Made by a program: the position numbers and the translations under genes
Notes under the pieces: generated by a model
Told to the model about the DNA's origin: nothing
The model's input: only the letters and a program-made list of their open reading frames with translations
The model's database searches: none
Part shown: positions 1 through 7,406 of the stretch, in pieces
Position numbering within the stretch: position 1 is the first letter of the stretch
Layout of the letters: each line of letters begins with the position of its first letter
Source of the DNA: Bacilli bacterium
Lineage (GTDB): Bacteria; Bacillota_I; Bacilli_A; RFN20; CAG-826
Direction of reading: 5' to 3'
NCBI GenBank assembly: GCA_016302705.1
Contig: JAEDNC010000011.1
Location: forward strand, 1-15,106
Length of the DNA: 15,106 bases

Positions 1-42
1 GAAGAAAGCCTTTTATTCTTTAAAGACTACTTCAACTTATAA
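1..42 (+). CDS. Possible C-terminal end of a convergent gene (partial)
   Basis: Reading frame 1 is open from the window edge and gives EESLLFFKDYFNL followed by TAA at 40-42. The stop sits directly before a hairpin that could terminate transcription from both sides. That is the usual layout for two convergent genes sharing a terminator, trmL being the other. Only 13 residues are visible, so no family can be assigned and chance is a real alternative; frame 2 is also open across this stretch. Confidence 0.35.
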   Translation, partial: EESLLFFKDYFNL

Positions 43-74
43 AAAAATAACTACAAGCTTCGTAGTTATTTTTT
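41..74 (-). terminator. Rho-independent terminator of the trmL operon, possibly bidirectional
   Basis: A perfect 13-bp stem (42-54 with 62-74) closes a 7-nt loop. On the minus strand it ends in a run of T. The stem overlaps the trmL stop codon at 66-68, so the last codons of the gene lie inside the hairpin. The plus-strand side also ends in six T, so it may serve a convergent gene from the left. Confidence 0.8.
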
Positions 75-587
75 GTTTTCGTTAAATAAGAATTCGCTTC
101 CCTTAATAGTTTCGCTAGTAGATAAGGAGAAGAAGTTCTGCTGTCTACAAGCTTCAGAAAGAATAATAGCGACGCAATTAGAAAGATTAAGGCTTCTAGC
201 GTCTATAGCCATAGGAATTCTAACAGTATTCTCATAGTGTTTTCTTAACACATCATGTGGAATACCAGTAGATTCTCTACCGAACATGAAGTAGTAGTCT
301 TTAGCAACATCGCTATAATCTCTTTTCGAATATAGAGAAGAAGAATATCTAGTTATGTAAAAGATCAAATCTTTTTCGTGATCTAGATAAAACTCATCGA
401 GATTTTTATATCTAATTATTTTAAACCCGATCATGTAATCCATCCCTGCTCTTTTTAAGGATTTATCAGATAGTTCAAAAGAGAGATCGCCGACGATGAT
501 AAGTTCGGCATTCATCGCCATGCAAGTTCTAATGATATTTCCGACGTTAGCAGGTTTCTCAGGTTCAAAAAGAACTATATGATTCAT
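66..587 (-). CDS. trmL: tRNA (cytidine/uridine-34-2'-O)-methyltransferase, SPOUT family
   Basis: This protein is predicted to transfer a methyl group from S-adenosylmethionine to the ribose of the wobble nucleotide of tRNA-Leu isoacceptors in the cytoplasm. At 173 aa it has the size of the minimal TrmL/YibK subfamily, with no extra RNA-binding domain. The three SpoU motifs are visible: an N-terminal PANVGNIIRTC (residues 12-22), FGRESTGIP (102-110) and IPMAIDARSLNLSNCVA (124-140). The last two form the trefoil-knot cofactor site. The start overlaps the pepP stop as ATGA (4 bp), and no clear Shine-Dalgarno precedes it, so translation probably depends on coupling. It is the last gene of the operon. 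The SPOUT assignment is firm; the exact target base follows from subfamily resemblance. Confidence 0.92.
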   Translation of the reverse strand: MNHIVLFEPEKPANVGNIIRTCMAMNAELIIVGDLSFELSDKSLKRAGMDYMIGFKIIRYKNLDEFYLDHEKDLIFYITRYSSSLYSKRDYSDVAKDYYFMFGRESTGIPHDVLRKHYENTVRIPMAIDARSLNLSNCVAIILSEACRQQNFFSLSTSETIKGSEFLFNENKK

Positions 588-2338
588 CTTGAAACAGGCT
601 TAGTTAACTCATCGATAACTTCTAATAGATGCTTATCAGAAGTTAATGGGGATAACTTTTCTTTAACTAATGAGTGGTAGGAATTTAACCATTCGATTTC
701 TTCATCGCTCATCATATCTAAATCTAAACATCTAGTAGAAATAGGTACATAAGTTATGGTTTCAAAGGAATAGAATACACCTTCTGAAGTTTCAAAAGCT
801 TTCTTAGCAAGAAGGTTATTTTCAATTCTAATACCGTATTTACCTTCGATATAGACACCTGGTTCAACGGTGGTAATCATACCTTCTTCAAGTCGAGCTT
901 GATCGTCTCTTTCAGGAACGGAACGATATCTAAATCCGTTTGGTCCTTCATGGACGTTAAGAATATAACCAACTCCATGTCCAGTACCACATTTGTAGTC
1001 TTTGCCTTCCTTCCAGAAAAGCTCACGAGCCTTGATATCTAAGGTATGACCATCAGATCCATATAAGAAAATCGAAGTAGATAAAGCGATAACCGCCTTT
1101 AATGTCAAAGTATAATCGTGAATGAACTCTTTAGAAAGGTTTTCTCTTAATGGGAATGTACGAGTTGTATCGGTAGTTCCGCCATAGTATTGGCCACCGG
1201 AATCTACAAGTAATACTTCATCATTTTTACTAACAACAGAAGAACAAGTAGAAGTAGGAGAATAGTGCATTTGAGCAGCATTTGGACCAACTGCGGCGAT
1301 AGTCTCAAAACTTAGATCAAAGCATGCTTTATTTTCAAATCTAAAACCTTTCAAGGCTTCAGAGTATTCGTATTCAGTAAGGTTATCATCGAGATGTTTA
1401 TTTAAGAAATCGATGAATTTAACTAGAGCTAATCCATCGTAAGCTTGAATCTTCTTAGTGTTTTCAACTTCGACATCACCTTTTATTGCTTTCATCAAAT
1501 ACGAAGGGTTATGTCCATAAACTTTATTACTTAAGATGTTATCAATCTTGGCATTCATCTTCGAATTGTCGATCAAAGTTATGACATCCTTATGCTCTTC
1601 TACAAAAGGAATAATCTCATCGTAGCTATGTAACTTAATGCCCTCTAATTCAAAATCAACCTTATCTAAATCGATAAAAAGATGATTTCCATATTTCTTA
1701 GAAATGTATAAAAAAGAGTAGAATACAGGATTACAAGCGATATCTTTGCCACGGCAATTTAAGATATATGCGATATCATCTAAACTGTTTATTAAGTTAG
1801 CTTCAATTTCTTTCTCATCTAACACTTCACATATCATTTCAATCTTCTCTTTTGAAGTCAAAGAGAAAAGAGAATCATCGAATTTAACGATCTTTTCTTT
1901 TGATAAAAGTGGTCTATCTTCAACTAGAGAAGAATAATCGACATCCTTAACTTCCCCACCTTTAGAAATCCTTGCGTACAAAGATGTAGGAAGAACGAAC
2001 AATGAAGTTCCAAGTGGGTAGAGATTATTATTCTTGATGAATTCAGTAAGGGTAGGAACATTCTTTTCACCCATTTTCATCAAGGTAACTCCACTATCTT
2101 TTAACTCCCTTTCCGCTTGAATAAAGAATCTGCCGTCAGTAAATAGATAGGCACCATCTTGAGTTACAAGTAAGGAACCAGTATCGCCTGTAAACGGAGC
2201 AAAAAACAATCTCTCAGCGAAAAAATGACTTGCTAGATATTCTGAAGAATGTGGATCAGAATTAGCGATGTAATAAGCTTTAAGCCCATCTTCTTTTAGT
2301 TTATTTTGAAGAAGAAGTAAGTTTTCTTTTTTAAACAT
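584..2338 (-). CDS. pepP: Xaa-Pro aminopeptidase (M24B, three-domain type)
   Basis: Cytosolic metallopeptidase expected to remove the N-terminal residue from peptides with proline in second position. The length, 584 aa, matches the long aminopeptidase P form: two creatinase-like N-terminal domains (about 1-290), the pita-bread M24 catalytic domain (about 295-515) and a C-terminal extension (about 525-584). The dinuclear metal ligands are present: D379 (LLVDSGGQY), D390 (TTDTTRTF), H454 (GTGHGVGY), E492 (TVEPGVY) and E506 (IRIENN). Histidines H358 and H463 fit the substrate-site positions. The start is supported by TAAGGAGA upstream, in which the stop codon of proS forms part of the Shine-Dalgarno; the intergenic gap is 11 bp. 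It overlaps trmL by 4 bp. It ends in TGA. The family call is firm; substrate preference is inferred. Confidence 0.93.
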   Translation of the reverse strand: MFKKENLLLLQNKLKEDGLKAYYIANSDPHSSEYLASHFFAERLFFAPFTGDTGSLLVTQDGAYLFTDGRFFIQAERELKDSGVTLMKMGEKNVPTLTEFIKNNNLYPLGTSLFVLPTSLYARISKGGEVKDVDYSSLVEDRPLLSKEKIVKFDDSLFSLTSKEKIEMICEVLDEKEIEANLINSLDDIAYILNCRGKDIACNPVFYSFLYISKKYGNHLFIDLDKVDFELEGIKLHSYDEIIPFVEEHKDVITLIDNSKMNAKIDNILSNKVYGHNPSYLMKAIKGDVEVENTKKIQAYDGLALVKFIDFLNKHLDDNLTEYEYSEALKGFRFENKACFDLSFETIAAVGPNAAQMHYSPTSTCSSVVSKNDEVLLVDSGGQYYGGTTDTTRTFPLRENLSKEFIHDYTLTLKAVIALSTSIFLYGSDGHTLDIKARELFWKEGKDYKCGTGHGVGYILNVHEGPNGFRYRSVPERDDQARLEEGMITTVEPGVYIEGKYGIRIENNLLAKKAFETSEGVFYSFETITYVPISTRCLDLDMMSDEEIEWLNSYHSLVKEKLSPLTSDKHLLEVIDELTKPVSR

Positions 2339-2342
2339 AGAC

Positions 2343-2352
2343 TTTCTCCTTA
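2343..2352 (-). promoter_or_regulatory. Ribosome binding site of pepP fused to the proS stop codon
   Basis: On the minus strand the sequence reads TAAGGAGAAA. The TAA is the proS stop and the same bases begin the Shine-Dalgarno for pepP. This supports the pepP start at 2338 and tight co-translation of the two genes. Confidence 0.7.
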
Positions 2353-3795
2353 ATAGGCACGAGCAAAGAGAACTACATATTTAGCTTTCTTGCCGCAGAT
2401 CGGACAGACATCATCGAAAGGAATCTGTTCAAAAGGCATACATCTAGAAGTAGCGTTAAGTTTATTCTTGATTTCAACTTCACACTCCTCATCTCCACAC
2501 CACATCATCTTGGCATAACCTTTACCGTTAACGATAACATCTTCAAGTTCTTCGTAAGTGTGGACTTCAGTGGTATGGTCTAATAAGTATTTCAAAGCCT
2601 TGTTGTACATGCCTTTGTTAATCTCTTCAAATTCTTTCAAGACTAATAAAGCTAAGTCTTCATCTAAAGACCATACTTTCTTTTCGCCATCGAATCTTCT
2701 AGTAACCCCTATTTGATTCTTATCTAAGTCACGTGGGCCTAAATCTAATCTAAGTGGGACACCTTTCATCTCGTATTGAGCAAACTTCCAACCCGGAGTC
2801 TTAGAATCATCGAGATCAAGTTTAACTCTAATACCCTTTTCGAGTAACTTATTGTAGACTTCAGTGCATTTAGCGGCAATTAATGGGTTATCTTTAGCTC
2901 TAACTGGAACGATAACAACTTGAATTGGTGCAACATATGGTGGCAAAACCAAACCGTTATCATCGCCATGTTCCATGATGATACTACCGATAAGTCTAGT
3001 TGAAACACCCCAGGATGTTTGGTGAGGAACCTTTAAAGAATTATCTTCATCGAGATATCTAATGTCGTAATGTTCAGCAAAACCTTGACCGAAATAGTGG
3101 GTGGTACCAGATTGTAAAGCTTGACCATCTGGCATCAAAGCTTCGATAGAGTAAGTTTCTTTAGCACCAGCAAACTTCTCTCTTTCAGTTTTCTTACCCA
3201 TAACAAATGGCATAGCTAATAAGTTTTTTCCCATGTCGTTATAGATTCTTAACATCTTTAACGCTTCTTCACGCGCTTCTTCTTCAGTTCTATGAATGGT
3301 ATGACCTTCTTGCCATAAGAATTCACTTCCTCTTAAGAAAGGACGTGTAGTCTTCTCCCATCTAACAACCGAACACCATTGGTTATATTTAATTGGAAGA
3401 TCACGATAAGAATTTAAGATGTCTTTAAAGTGATCACAGAACAAGGTTTCCGAAGTTGGACGAACATATAATCTTTCTTCTAGCTCCTTCTTTCCACCTA
3501 TAGTAACTATAGCGCATTCTGGAGCGAAGCCTTCAACGTGTTCTTTTTCTTTGGTAAGTAAGCTTTCTGGAATCAACATCGGCATATAGACGTTTTGATG
3601 TCCAGTCTTCTTAAACTCAGCATCGAGATAAGCTTGGATATTTTCCCATATCGCATATCCATAAGGTCTATAGATGATGAAACCTTTTACTTTGGAATAA
3701 TCCATCAATTCAGCTTTTAAACAAATTTCAGAATACCATTTACCCATGTCGACTTCTCTCGGGGTAATGGCGTTATTCTTTTTCATTTCTGCCAT
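2350..3795 (-). CDS. proS: Prolyl-tRNA synthetase, archaeal/eukaryotic type
   Basis: Charges tRNA-Pro with proline in the cytoplasm. It is the short class II form without the bacterial editing insertion. From the start chosen here it has 481 aa, with RPTSET at about 112-117, motif 2 (RWEKTTRPF and RGSEFLWQEGH) at 145-165, and motif 3 (GVSTRLIG and DDNGLVLPP) at 263-286. An anticodon-binding domain follows at about 289-390. The C-terminal domain has zinc-type cysteines (C433, C438, C464, C467) and ends in tyrosine, as usual for this type. The frame is open to an earlier ATG at 3837, but that adds 14 atypical residues, overlaps the upstream gene by 22 bp and has only a weak ribosome binding site. 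The ATG at 3795 follows AAAGGAG with 11-nt spacing and lies 20 bp after the upstream stop. Confidence 0.95.
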   Translation of the reverse strand: MAEMKKNNAITPREVDMGKWYSEICLKAELMDYSKVKGFIIYRPYGYAIWENIQAYLDAEFKKTGHQNVYMPMLIPESLLTKEKEHVEGFAPECAIVTIGGKKELEERLYVRPTSETLFCDHFKDILNSYRDLPIKYNQWCSVVRWEKTTRPFLRGSEFLWQEGHTIHRTEEEAREEALKMLRIYNDMGKNLLAMPFVMGKKTEREKFAGAKETYSIEALMPDGQALQSGTTHYFGQGFAEHYDIRYLDEDNSLKVPHQTSWGVSTRLIGSIIMEHGDDNGLVLPPYVAPIQVVIVPVRAKDNPLIAAKCTEVYNKLLEKGIRVKLDLDDSKTPGWKFAQYEMKGVPLRLDLGPRDLDKNQIGVTRRFDGEKKVWSLDEDLALLVLKEFEEINKGMYNKALKYLLDHTTEVHTYEELEDVIVNGKGYAKMMWCGDEECEVEIKNKLNATSRCMPFEQIPFDDVCPICGKKAKYVVLFARAY

Positions 3796-3806
3796 AAAAT
3801 ATTTTT

Positions 3807-3813
3807 CTCCTTT
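3807..3813 (-). promoter_or_regulatory. Shine-Dalgarno that decides the proS start
   Basis: AAAGGAG on the minus strand, 11 nt before the ATG at 3795 and just downstream of the preceding gene's stop (3816-3818). It would lie inside the coding sequence if translation began at 3837, which argues for the shorter protein. Confidence 0.7.
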
Positions 3814-3815
3814 AA

Positions 3816-5570
3816 TTAATTTATAACGCTCTTCCATTTATCATCCGCAACATAAGGCAAGGATGATGGAGCAGCGAATTCGTGACAAATGTAATTGTCG
3901 TAATTTAAGTTATGTAATAATTCGATGTCGTTTCTATTCTTTAAATCATCGACGATTATAGGCTTAGAATAGGACATGAGCATCGATTGAAGTGAGATAA
4001 ATGATGATTTTCTATGCGAATCATCTAAGCTCAACTTTTCAGAATCTAACGACAAGACAAATAGTGAGAATTTCTTAACGATGTCTTTAGGGATGTTAAT
4101 CGAAGGTGAATCAACTTTTAAACAGTATTTGATACCGTAATTTTCTAAGGTATCTAGATCCGATTCAATCTCGTAGTTGCCATCGTAAAGATCTTCGATT
4201 TCAGTCTTATCAAAGAGGAATTTTATTCTGTCCTTCACGTCTTTAAAGATAAACAAACTAGTTGAAACTTCGTTGATATATCTTAAAGAGAAAGGCACGA
4301 TAAACGTAGTCTTGGGGTACCTAGTTAGAAGATCTTGAAGCTTTTTAAAGACCGCTAAAGAAAGATCTCTTAAATAGGAAATGGAACGGGCTTGAGAGAA
4401 GACCTCTTCCATATTTTTAATTGCGATGCCGTAAGGTACTAGTTTAACAAGCGAACAATCGCTACACTCTCCTTTATAGGAAAGAATAGGAGTGAAGAAG
4501 ACTCTAAATGTTTGATTTTTAATAAGCGCTTTAATCTCGTTGCTAGTCTTCATATCGAAAGAAGAAACCTTAGTAGAATCAACTCCGTATATAGCAACTT
4601 TTTCACCATTCTTATGTTGAGCTATGTAGCACATATTTCTAGCTTCACCTATAAGGCTATCGATAGATTGAGTGGTATCGCTAAGATATAATTTACTAGC
4701 GCAACCTATTGAAACATCGTAGAGCTTAGATAAAGATTTCAATGCGATGAAACGATCGACTTCAGCGAAAATGTTGTTACAGAAATTGGAGACATCGCTT
4801 TTCTCCTCTAACGAGAAATCGAAGAGTAACGCCTCGCTGTCGTTTAAGAAAGCCATCATACGATCTTTAGATAAAGTACGACAAATCGAATCCAAAGGCT
4901 CATAAATCGAAGTTAAGGTCATAGTTTGAGATGTATCGTGAGTGTTTCTCAAATTCTTTTTGGAGTGCTCGACTTTCAAAGTAAGTCTTATACAGATAAT
5001 CGATATGTTAGTTTGATACTTTTTCTTAGACTTGATCAAATCTTTAATATCTTGAACATCTCTTACGTAGTGCGAAATCGAATTCTTATGCTGTTTACTG
5101 ACGTAATTAGGTAAAATAGTATTTTCTAGATGAAGTAAATTGCTAGTTTTATCAAAACTTGTAATTTTGTAGATAGAAAGATATTTCTTTTTTGAATTAG
5201 TCATTTTTACGTTCATAGTTAAAAATAACGACTTATTCGGAGCATCTTCTACAAAGTTTGTAATCCACTCTCTAACTTTCTCTTTATCATCAGGATGATA
5301 TTCGTTTAAAAAAGCATCAAAAGTCGTTACTCTTTGCTTCTTCAAATTGTTCTTATCAAAAAATCTAATAGTGTTGTTATTCAAGTTAAAAGTAAAAATT
5401 CTTACGTTAGAATCTGTGTTATATATTTGCTTTTTAGTCTTTTTATTCTTATGGCTATTAACTAAAGCTAATACGAAAAGGACAATTAAAAAAAGTCCTG
5501 CTACTACTACAAGAGCAAAAGCAATAATAAGGTACGGATTAGATTCGAAGTCAACAGAAAAAAGCAACAT
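3816..5570 (-). CDS. Membrane-anchored PAS-like / degenerate GGDEF-EAL-like protein
   Basis: The 584-aa protein has one strongly hydrophobic segment (about residues 11-38) followed by a basic stretch, so the bulk should face the cytoplasm. Residues 50-155 resemble a PAS-type sensor fold (WITNF and HPDD typical of such domains). Residues 165-330 have the layout of a GGDEF domain, but where RxGGDEF is expected the sequence is RMMAFLNDSEAL (238-248). Residues 340-575 look like an EAL domain: FRVFFTPILSYKGE (355-368) matches the usual start, but the E-A-L signature is replaced by SLVKLVPYG (373-381) and later acidic metal ligands are not recognisable. I infer a catalytically inactive relative of cyclic-di-GMP enzymes, possibly a receptor or scaffold. 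It is the first gene of the operon, 20 bp before proS. The ATG follows AAGGGTG at 7-nt spacing. Domain boundaries are by eye; function is unknown. Confidence 0.65.
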   Translation of the reverse strand: MLLFSVDFESNPYLIIAFALVVVAGLFLIVLFVLALVNSHKNKKTKKQIYNTDSNVRIFTFNLNNNTIRFFDKNNLKKQRVTTFDAFLNEYHPDDKEKVREWITNFVEDAPNKSLFLTMNVKMTNSKKKYLSIYKITSFDKTSNLLHLENTILPNYVSKQHKNSISHYVRDVQDIKDLIKSKKKYQTNISIICIRLTLKVEHSKKNLRNTHDTSQTMTLTSIYEPLDSICRTLSKDRMMAFLNDSEALLFDFSLEEKSDVSNFCNNIFAEVDRFIALKSLSKLYDVSIGCASKLYLSDTTQSIDSLIGEARNMCYIAQHKNGEKVAIYGVDSTKVSSFDMKTSNEIKALIKNQTFRVFFTPILSYKGECSDCSLVKLVPYGIAIKNMEEVFSQARSISYLRDLSLAVFKKLQDLLTRYPKTTFIVPFSLRYINEVSTSLFIFKDVKDRIKFLFDKTEIEDLYDGNYEIESDLDTLENYGIKYCLKVDSPSINIPKDIVKKFSLFVLSLDSEKLSLDDSHRKSSFISLQSMLMSYSKPIIVDDLKNRNDIELLHNLNYDNYICHEFAAPSSLPYVADDKWKSVIN

Positions 5571-5590
5571 AAAAAAACACCCTTATTTAC

Positions 5591-5613
5591 TAATTAAGTA
5601 TAATACTTAATTA
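5591..5613. promoter_or_regulatory. 23-bp perfect palindrome, candidate operator
   Basis: Two 11-bp arms (TAATTAAGTAT and its complement) flank one central A. The palindrome covers the -10 element of the minus-strand operon promoter and lies behind the divergent tRNA-Ser promoter. It could bind a dimeric repressor or form a short RNA hairpin if read through. AT-rich palindromes can also arise by chance. Confidence 0.45.
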
Positions 5614-5625
5614 TTCTTTATTCAA
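5597..5625 (-). promoter_or_regulatory. Promoter of the PAS/GGDEF-EAL-like - proS - pepP - trmL operon
   Basis: The minus strand carries TTGAAT (5625-5620), a 17-bp spacer and TATACT (5602-5597), a good sigma-A match. Transcription should begin near 5590, leaving a leader of about 20 nt. No stronger promoter was noticed in the short gaps between the four genes. Confidence 0.6.
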
Positions 5626-5649
5626 TTAAAGTCATTAGTATGATATAAT
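5621..5649 (+). promoter_or_regulatory. Promoter of tRNA-Ser
   Basis: An extended -10 element TGATATAAT (5641-5649) with a perfect TATAAT hexamer lies 12 bp before the tRNA. A weak -35, TTCAAT (5621-5626), is spaced 17 bp away. Its -35 shares bases with the -35 of the divergent operon promoter, so both may compete for polymerase. Confidence 0.65.
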
Positions 5650-5661
5650 TCATTTTGCAAC

Positions 5662-5750
5662 GGAGCAGTACCCAAGAGGCTGAAGGGGTCGGTCTCGAAA
5701 ACCGATAGGAGGTCACACTCGCAAGGGTTCAAATCCCTTTTGCTCCGCCA
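5662..5750 (+). tRNA. tRNA-Ser (anticodon CGA)
   Basis: The 89-nt gene includes the encoded CCA (5748-5750). The acceptor stem pairs 5662-5668 (GGAGCAG) with 5740-5746 (TTGCTCC, one G-U), and the discriminator is G5747, as expected for serine tRNAs. The anticodon stem TCGGT/ACCGA (5689-5693, 5701-5705) closes the loop CTCGAAA, giving anticodon CGA at 5696-5698, which reads UCG. The long variable arm (about 5706-5722) is the class II hallmark. The T arm is AAGGG, TTCAAAT, CCCTT (5723-5739). It has its own promoter and terminator. Confidence 0.95.
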
Positions 5751-5765
5751 TCATTGATTGTCGAG

Positions 5766-5793
5766 ACACGTACAAAAAAGTGCGTGTTTTTTT
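5766..5793 (+). terminator. Terminator of tRNA-Ser
   Basis: An 8-bp stem (ACACGTAC at 5766-5773 with GTGCGTGT at 5780-5787, one G-U) closes a six-A loop and is followed by seven T. It begins 15 bp after the CCA end. Confidence 0.8.
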
Positions 5794-5863
5794 CTTATTT
5801 TAAGCATTATTTGCTATATTTGGCCTTATTGATATAACTTTTATCAATTTATAACCGGGCACA

Positions 5864-5901
5864 TAAAAACCTCGTGAAAAATCTGGACAAACACGAGGTT
5901 T
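5864..5901 (-). terminator. Terminator downstream of the ATPase gene
   Basis: A 10-bp stem (5867-5876 with 5892-5901) has a 15-nt loop and a five-T tract on the minus strand. It lies 70 bp past the ATPase stop and is homologous to the xylB terminator in repeat copy 2. Confidence 0.75.
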
Positions 5902-5970
5902 AAATCCACTCATCCAGTTTGAAAAAATATGGTGCATTTTGCATCACCCGTGTGTTGGACTAACAACTAA

Positions 5971-7278
5971 TTACTTAATGTATTCAAGTAAAAAATCCGT
6001 TAAACCAATTATTATATAATTACGTTCGTCCCTCATGAGCGGTATTGGACGATATACAACCAACACTTTCCTTGTTCCATCATTGATTTTAGTAAACGGT
6101 TTTATTTCTCGGTTTTTAGTTTCTAAATTATTTATGTCTGCGGATATTTGGAAGTAAAAAGCATCATTACCCCTAGTAGCATAGAAATCCACTTCATAAT
6201 TGACTCTTATTGTCTTCCCTTCTTTATTCTTTTCAAAAGATTCAAACGCACCTACAGTTACACTAAAATTATTATAAATTAATTCATTATAAATAATGTT
6301 TTCAATAACTTTTCCTTCATCAAAAAAAGTAAAGTTTTCTTTGGCGTTTCTAAGGCCAATATCGCTAAAATAATACTTTCTTGTCGACCCAATAATGTTT
6401 CTTCCTTTTAAATCAAACCTTTCAACTTCATCAATCAACATTGCATCTTTAAAGAAATCAATATATTTGGTAACCGTTTCTTTATCTATTTTTTCGTGTT
6501 TAACACTTTTGTAAGTATTAGCGATTCTTTCAGAATTAAGTAAATCTCCCGTGCAACTACTTAAGATTTTACATAATTCATCTAATGATTCTGTTTTTGT
6601 GATTTTGTTATGTTCAATAATGTCTTTAAAATATGTTTTATCAAAAAGCTTTTTAAGATAATGTTCCTTTTCTTCTTTAGGAGAAAGCACCGCAAGAGGC
6701 ATGCCTCCATACATCATGTATTCCATTAGAGCATCACTTTTTGAGCCACCAACATAATTAAAATATTCATAAAAAGACAGAGGCCTCATATGTATCTCTA
6801 TCGCTTTATCCCTAAATTCAGAGGCAACCTCTTTAGAAAGCATTTTTGAATTGCTGCCTGTGACATACAAATCAATGTTTGGTTCTCGTGATAACCCAAG
6901 TATCACTTCAACAAAAGAGATTGTATTTTCATCCCCCTCTTTCGCAATTACTATTTTCCCATCGGTTAAAATTGGATTAATAATCCTAAAAACTCTTTGT
7001 ATTTCGTCCAAAAACACATAACAATTATCTTTTCCTTTGCACCAATCGCGAACGAATGCACCGAGTTTAAGGGGATTTAATAAATCCGAGTTTCTATCAT
7101 CATCTAGTTCGATAATTAGAATATTATCTTTCTCAACACCATTATTTAATAAATAATTTTTATAAATTTCTGTTAATAAGTATGATTTTCCACATCTTCT
7201 TACGCCAGTAATTACTTTTGGAAATCCATTGTTTTTAGCTTTTATGAGTTGATTGAGGTATTTATCTCTACTAATCAT
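5971..7278 (-). CDS. AAA family ATPase with C-terminal DUF4143 domain
   Basis: The 435-aa protein belongs to the AAA_14/DUF4143 group, widespread in gut and archaeal genomes and without an established role. Walker A is GVRRCGKS (residues 25-32), Walker B YVFLDEIQ (87-94), and a sensor-1-like VTGSNSK spans 139-145. The DUF4143 part carries PLSFYEYFNY (166-175), YMMYGGMP (187-194) and TYFKDIIEH (215-223). Near the end EVDF (362-365) and FQIS (376-379) recall a PD-(D/E)xK nuclease-like core whose final lysine is not obvious. There is no signal peptide or membrane segment. AAAGGAGATAAT precedes the ATG. It is a single-gene unit with its own promoter and terminator, flanked by long direct repeats and decayed DNA, which suggests acquisition. 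Its AT-richer wobble positions differ by impression from the operon to the left. Confidence 0.9.
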   Translation of the reverse strand: MISRDKYLNQLIKAKNNGFPKVITGVRRCGKSYLLTEIYKNYLLNNGVEKDNILIIELDDDRNSDLLNPLKLGAFVRDWCKGKDNCYVFLDEIQRVFRIINPILTDGKIVIAKEGDENTISFVEVILGLSREPNIDLYVTGSNSKMLSKEVASEFRDKAIEIHMRPLSFYEYFNYVGGSKSDALMEYMMYGGMPLAVLSPKEEKEHYLKKLFDKTYFKDIIEHNKITKTESLDELCKILSSCTGDLLNSERIANTYKSVKHEKIDKETVTKYIDFFKDAMLIDEVERFDLKGRNIIGSTRKYYFSDIGLRNAKENFTFFDEGKVIENIIYNELIYNNFSVTVGAFESFEKNKEGKTIRVNYEVDFYATRGNDAFYFQISADINNLETKNREIKPFTKINDGTRKVLVVYRPIPLMRDERNYIIIGLTDFLLEYIK

Positions 7279-7292
7279 ATTATCTCCTTTTT

Positions 7293-7306
7293 TGTGTAAT
7301 TACACA
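7293..7306. promoter_or_regulatory. 14-bp palindrome in the ATPase leader
   Basis: TGTGTAATTACACA is a perfect palindrome between the -10 element and the Shine-Dalgarno of the ATPase gene. It is a possible operator, for example for autoregulation or a host regulator. No binding protein is identified. Confidence 0.4.
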
Positions 7307-7320
7307 TTTATTGCGATTCC

Positions 7321-7349
7321 ATAATATCATATATTCCTTCTCTCTTCAA
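7321..7349 (-). promoter_or_regulatory. Promoter of the ATPase gene
   Basis: The minus strand shows TTGAAG (7349-7344), a 17-bp spacer and TATTAT (7326-7321), with TG placed one base before the -10 as an extended element. Transcription would begin about 35 nt before the start codon. Confidence 0.5.
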
Positions 7350-7406
7350 TCACAATAAAGGTATGCTTGTGTATCTTCTAAAACGATGAACAAGGGATTT
7401 TTTTAG

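Larger units (their letters stand above)
5746..5905. repeat. 160-bp direct repeat, copy 1 (tRNA side)
   Basis: This block matches 7972-8131 in the same orientation at roughly 88-90% identity by eye; most single differences are transitions. The first 17 bp, starting with the last five bases of tRNA-Ser, and the last 16 bp are identical. Each copy contains a plus-strand and a minus-strand terminator hairpin. The copies bracket the ATPase gene and decayed DNA. Confidence 0.85.

Noticed and set aside
584..586. Use of genetic code 4 (TGA as tryptophan), as in some Mollicutes
   Set aside because: pepP ends at TGA where trmL begins, as expected for a stop, and tryptophans checked in proS are encoded by TGG.
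3796..3840. T-box or other riboswitch upstream of proS
   Set aside because: proS starts 20 bp after the preceding gene, so there is no leader long enough; its expression comes from the upstream promoter.
5347..5610. Plus-strand ORF over the start of the GGDEF-EAL-like gene
   Set aside because: It is the antisense of the transmembrane and linker segment; its hydrophobic look is a mirror effect, and it ends inside the divergent promoter region.
5746..5762. Classical tRNA attachment site (attL/attR) for an integrative element
   Set aside because: Only five bases of the tRNA are repeated, the homology extends 155 bp downstream instead, and no integrase or excisionase gene lies between the copies. 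Kept as an open question in the findings rather than annotated as att.
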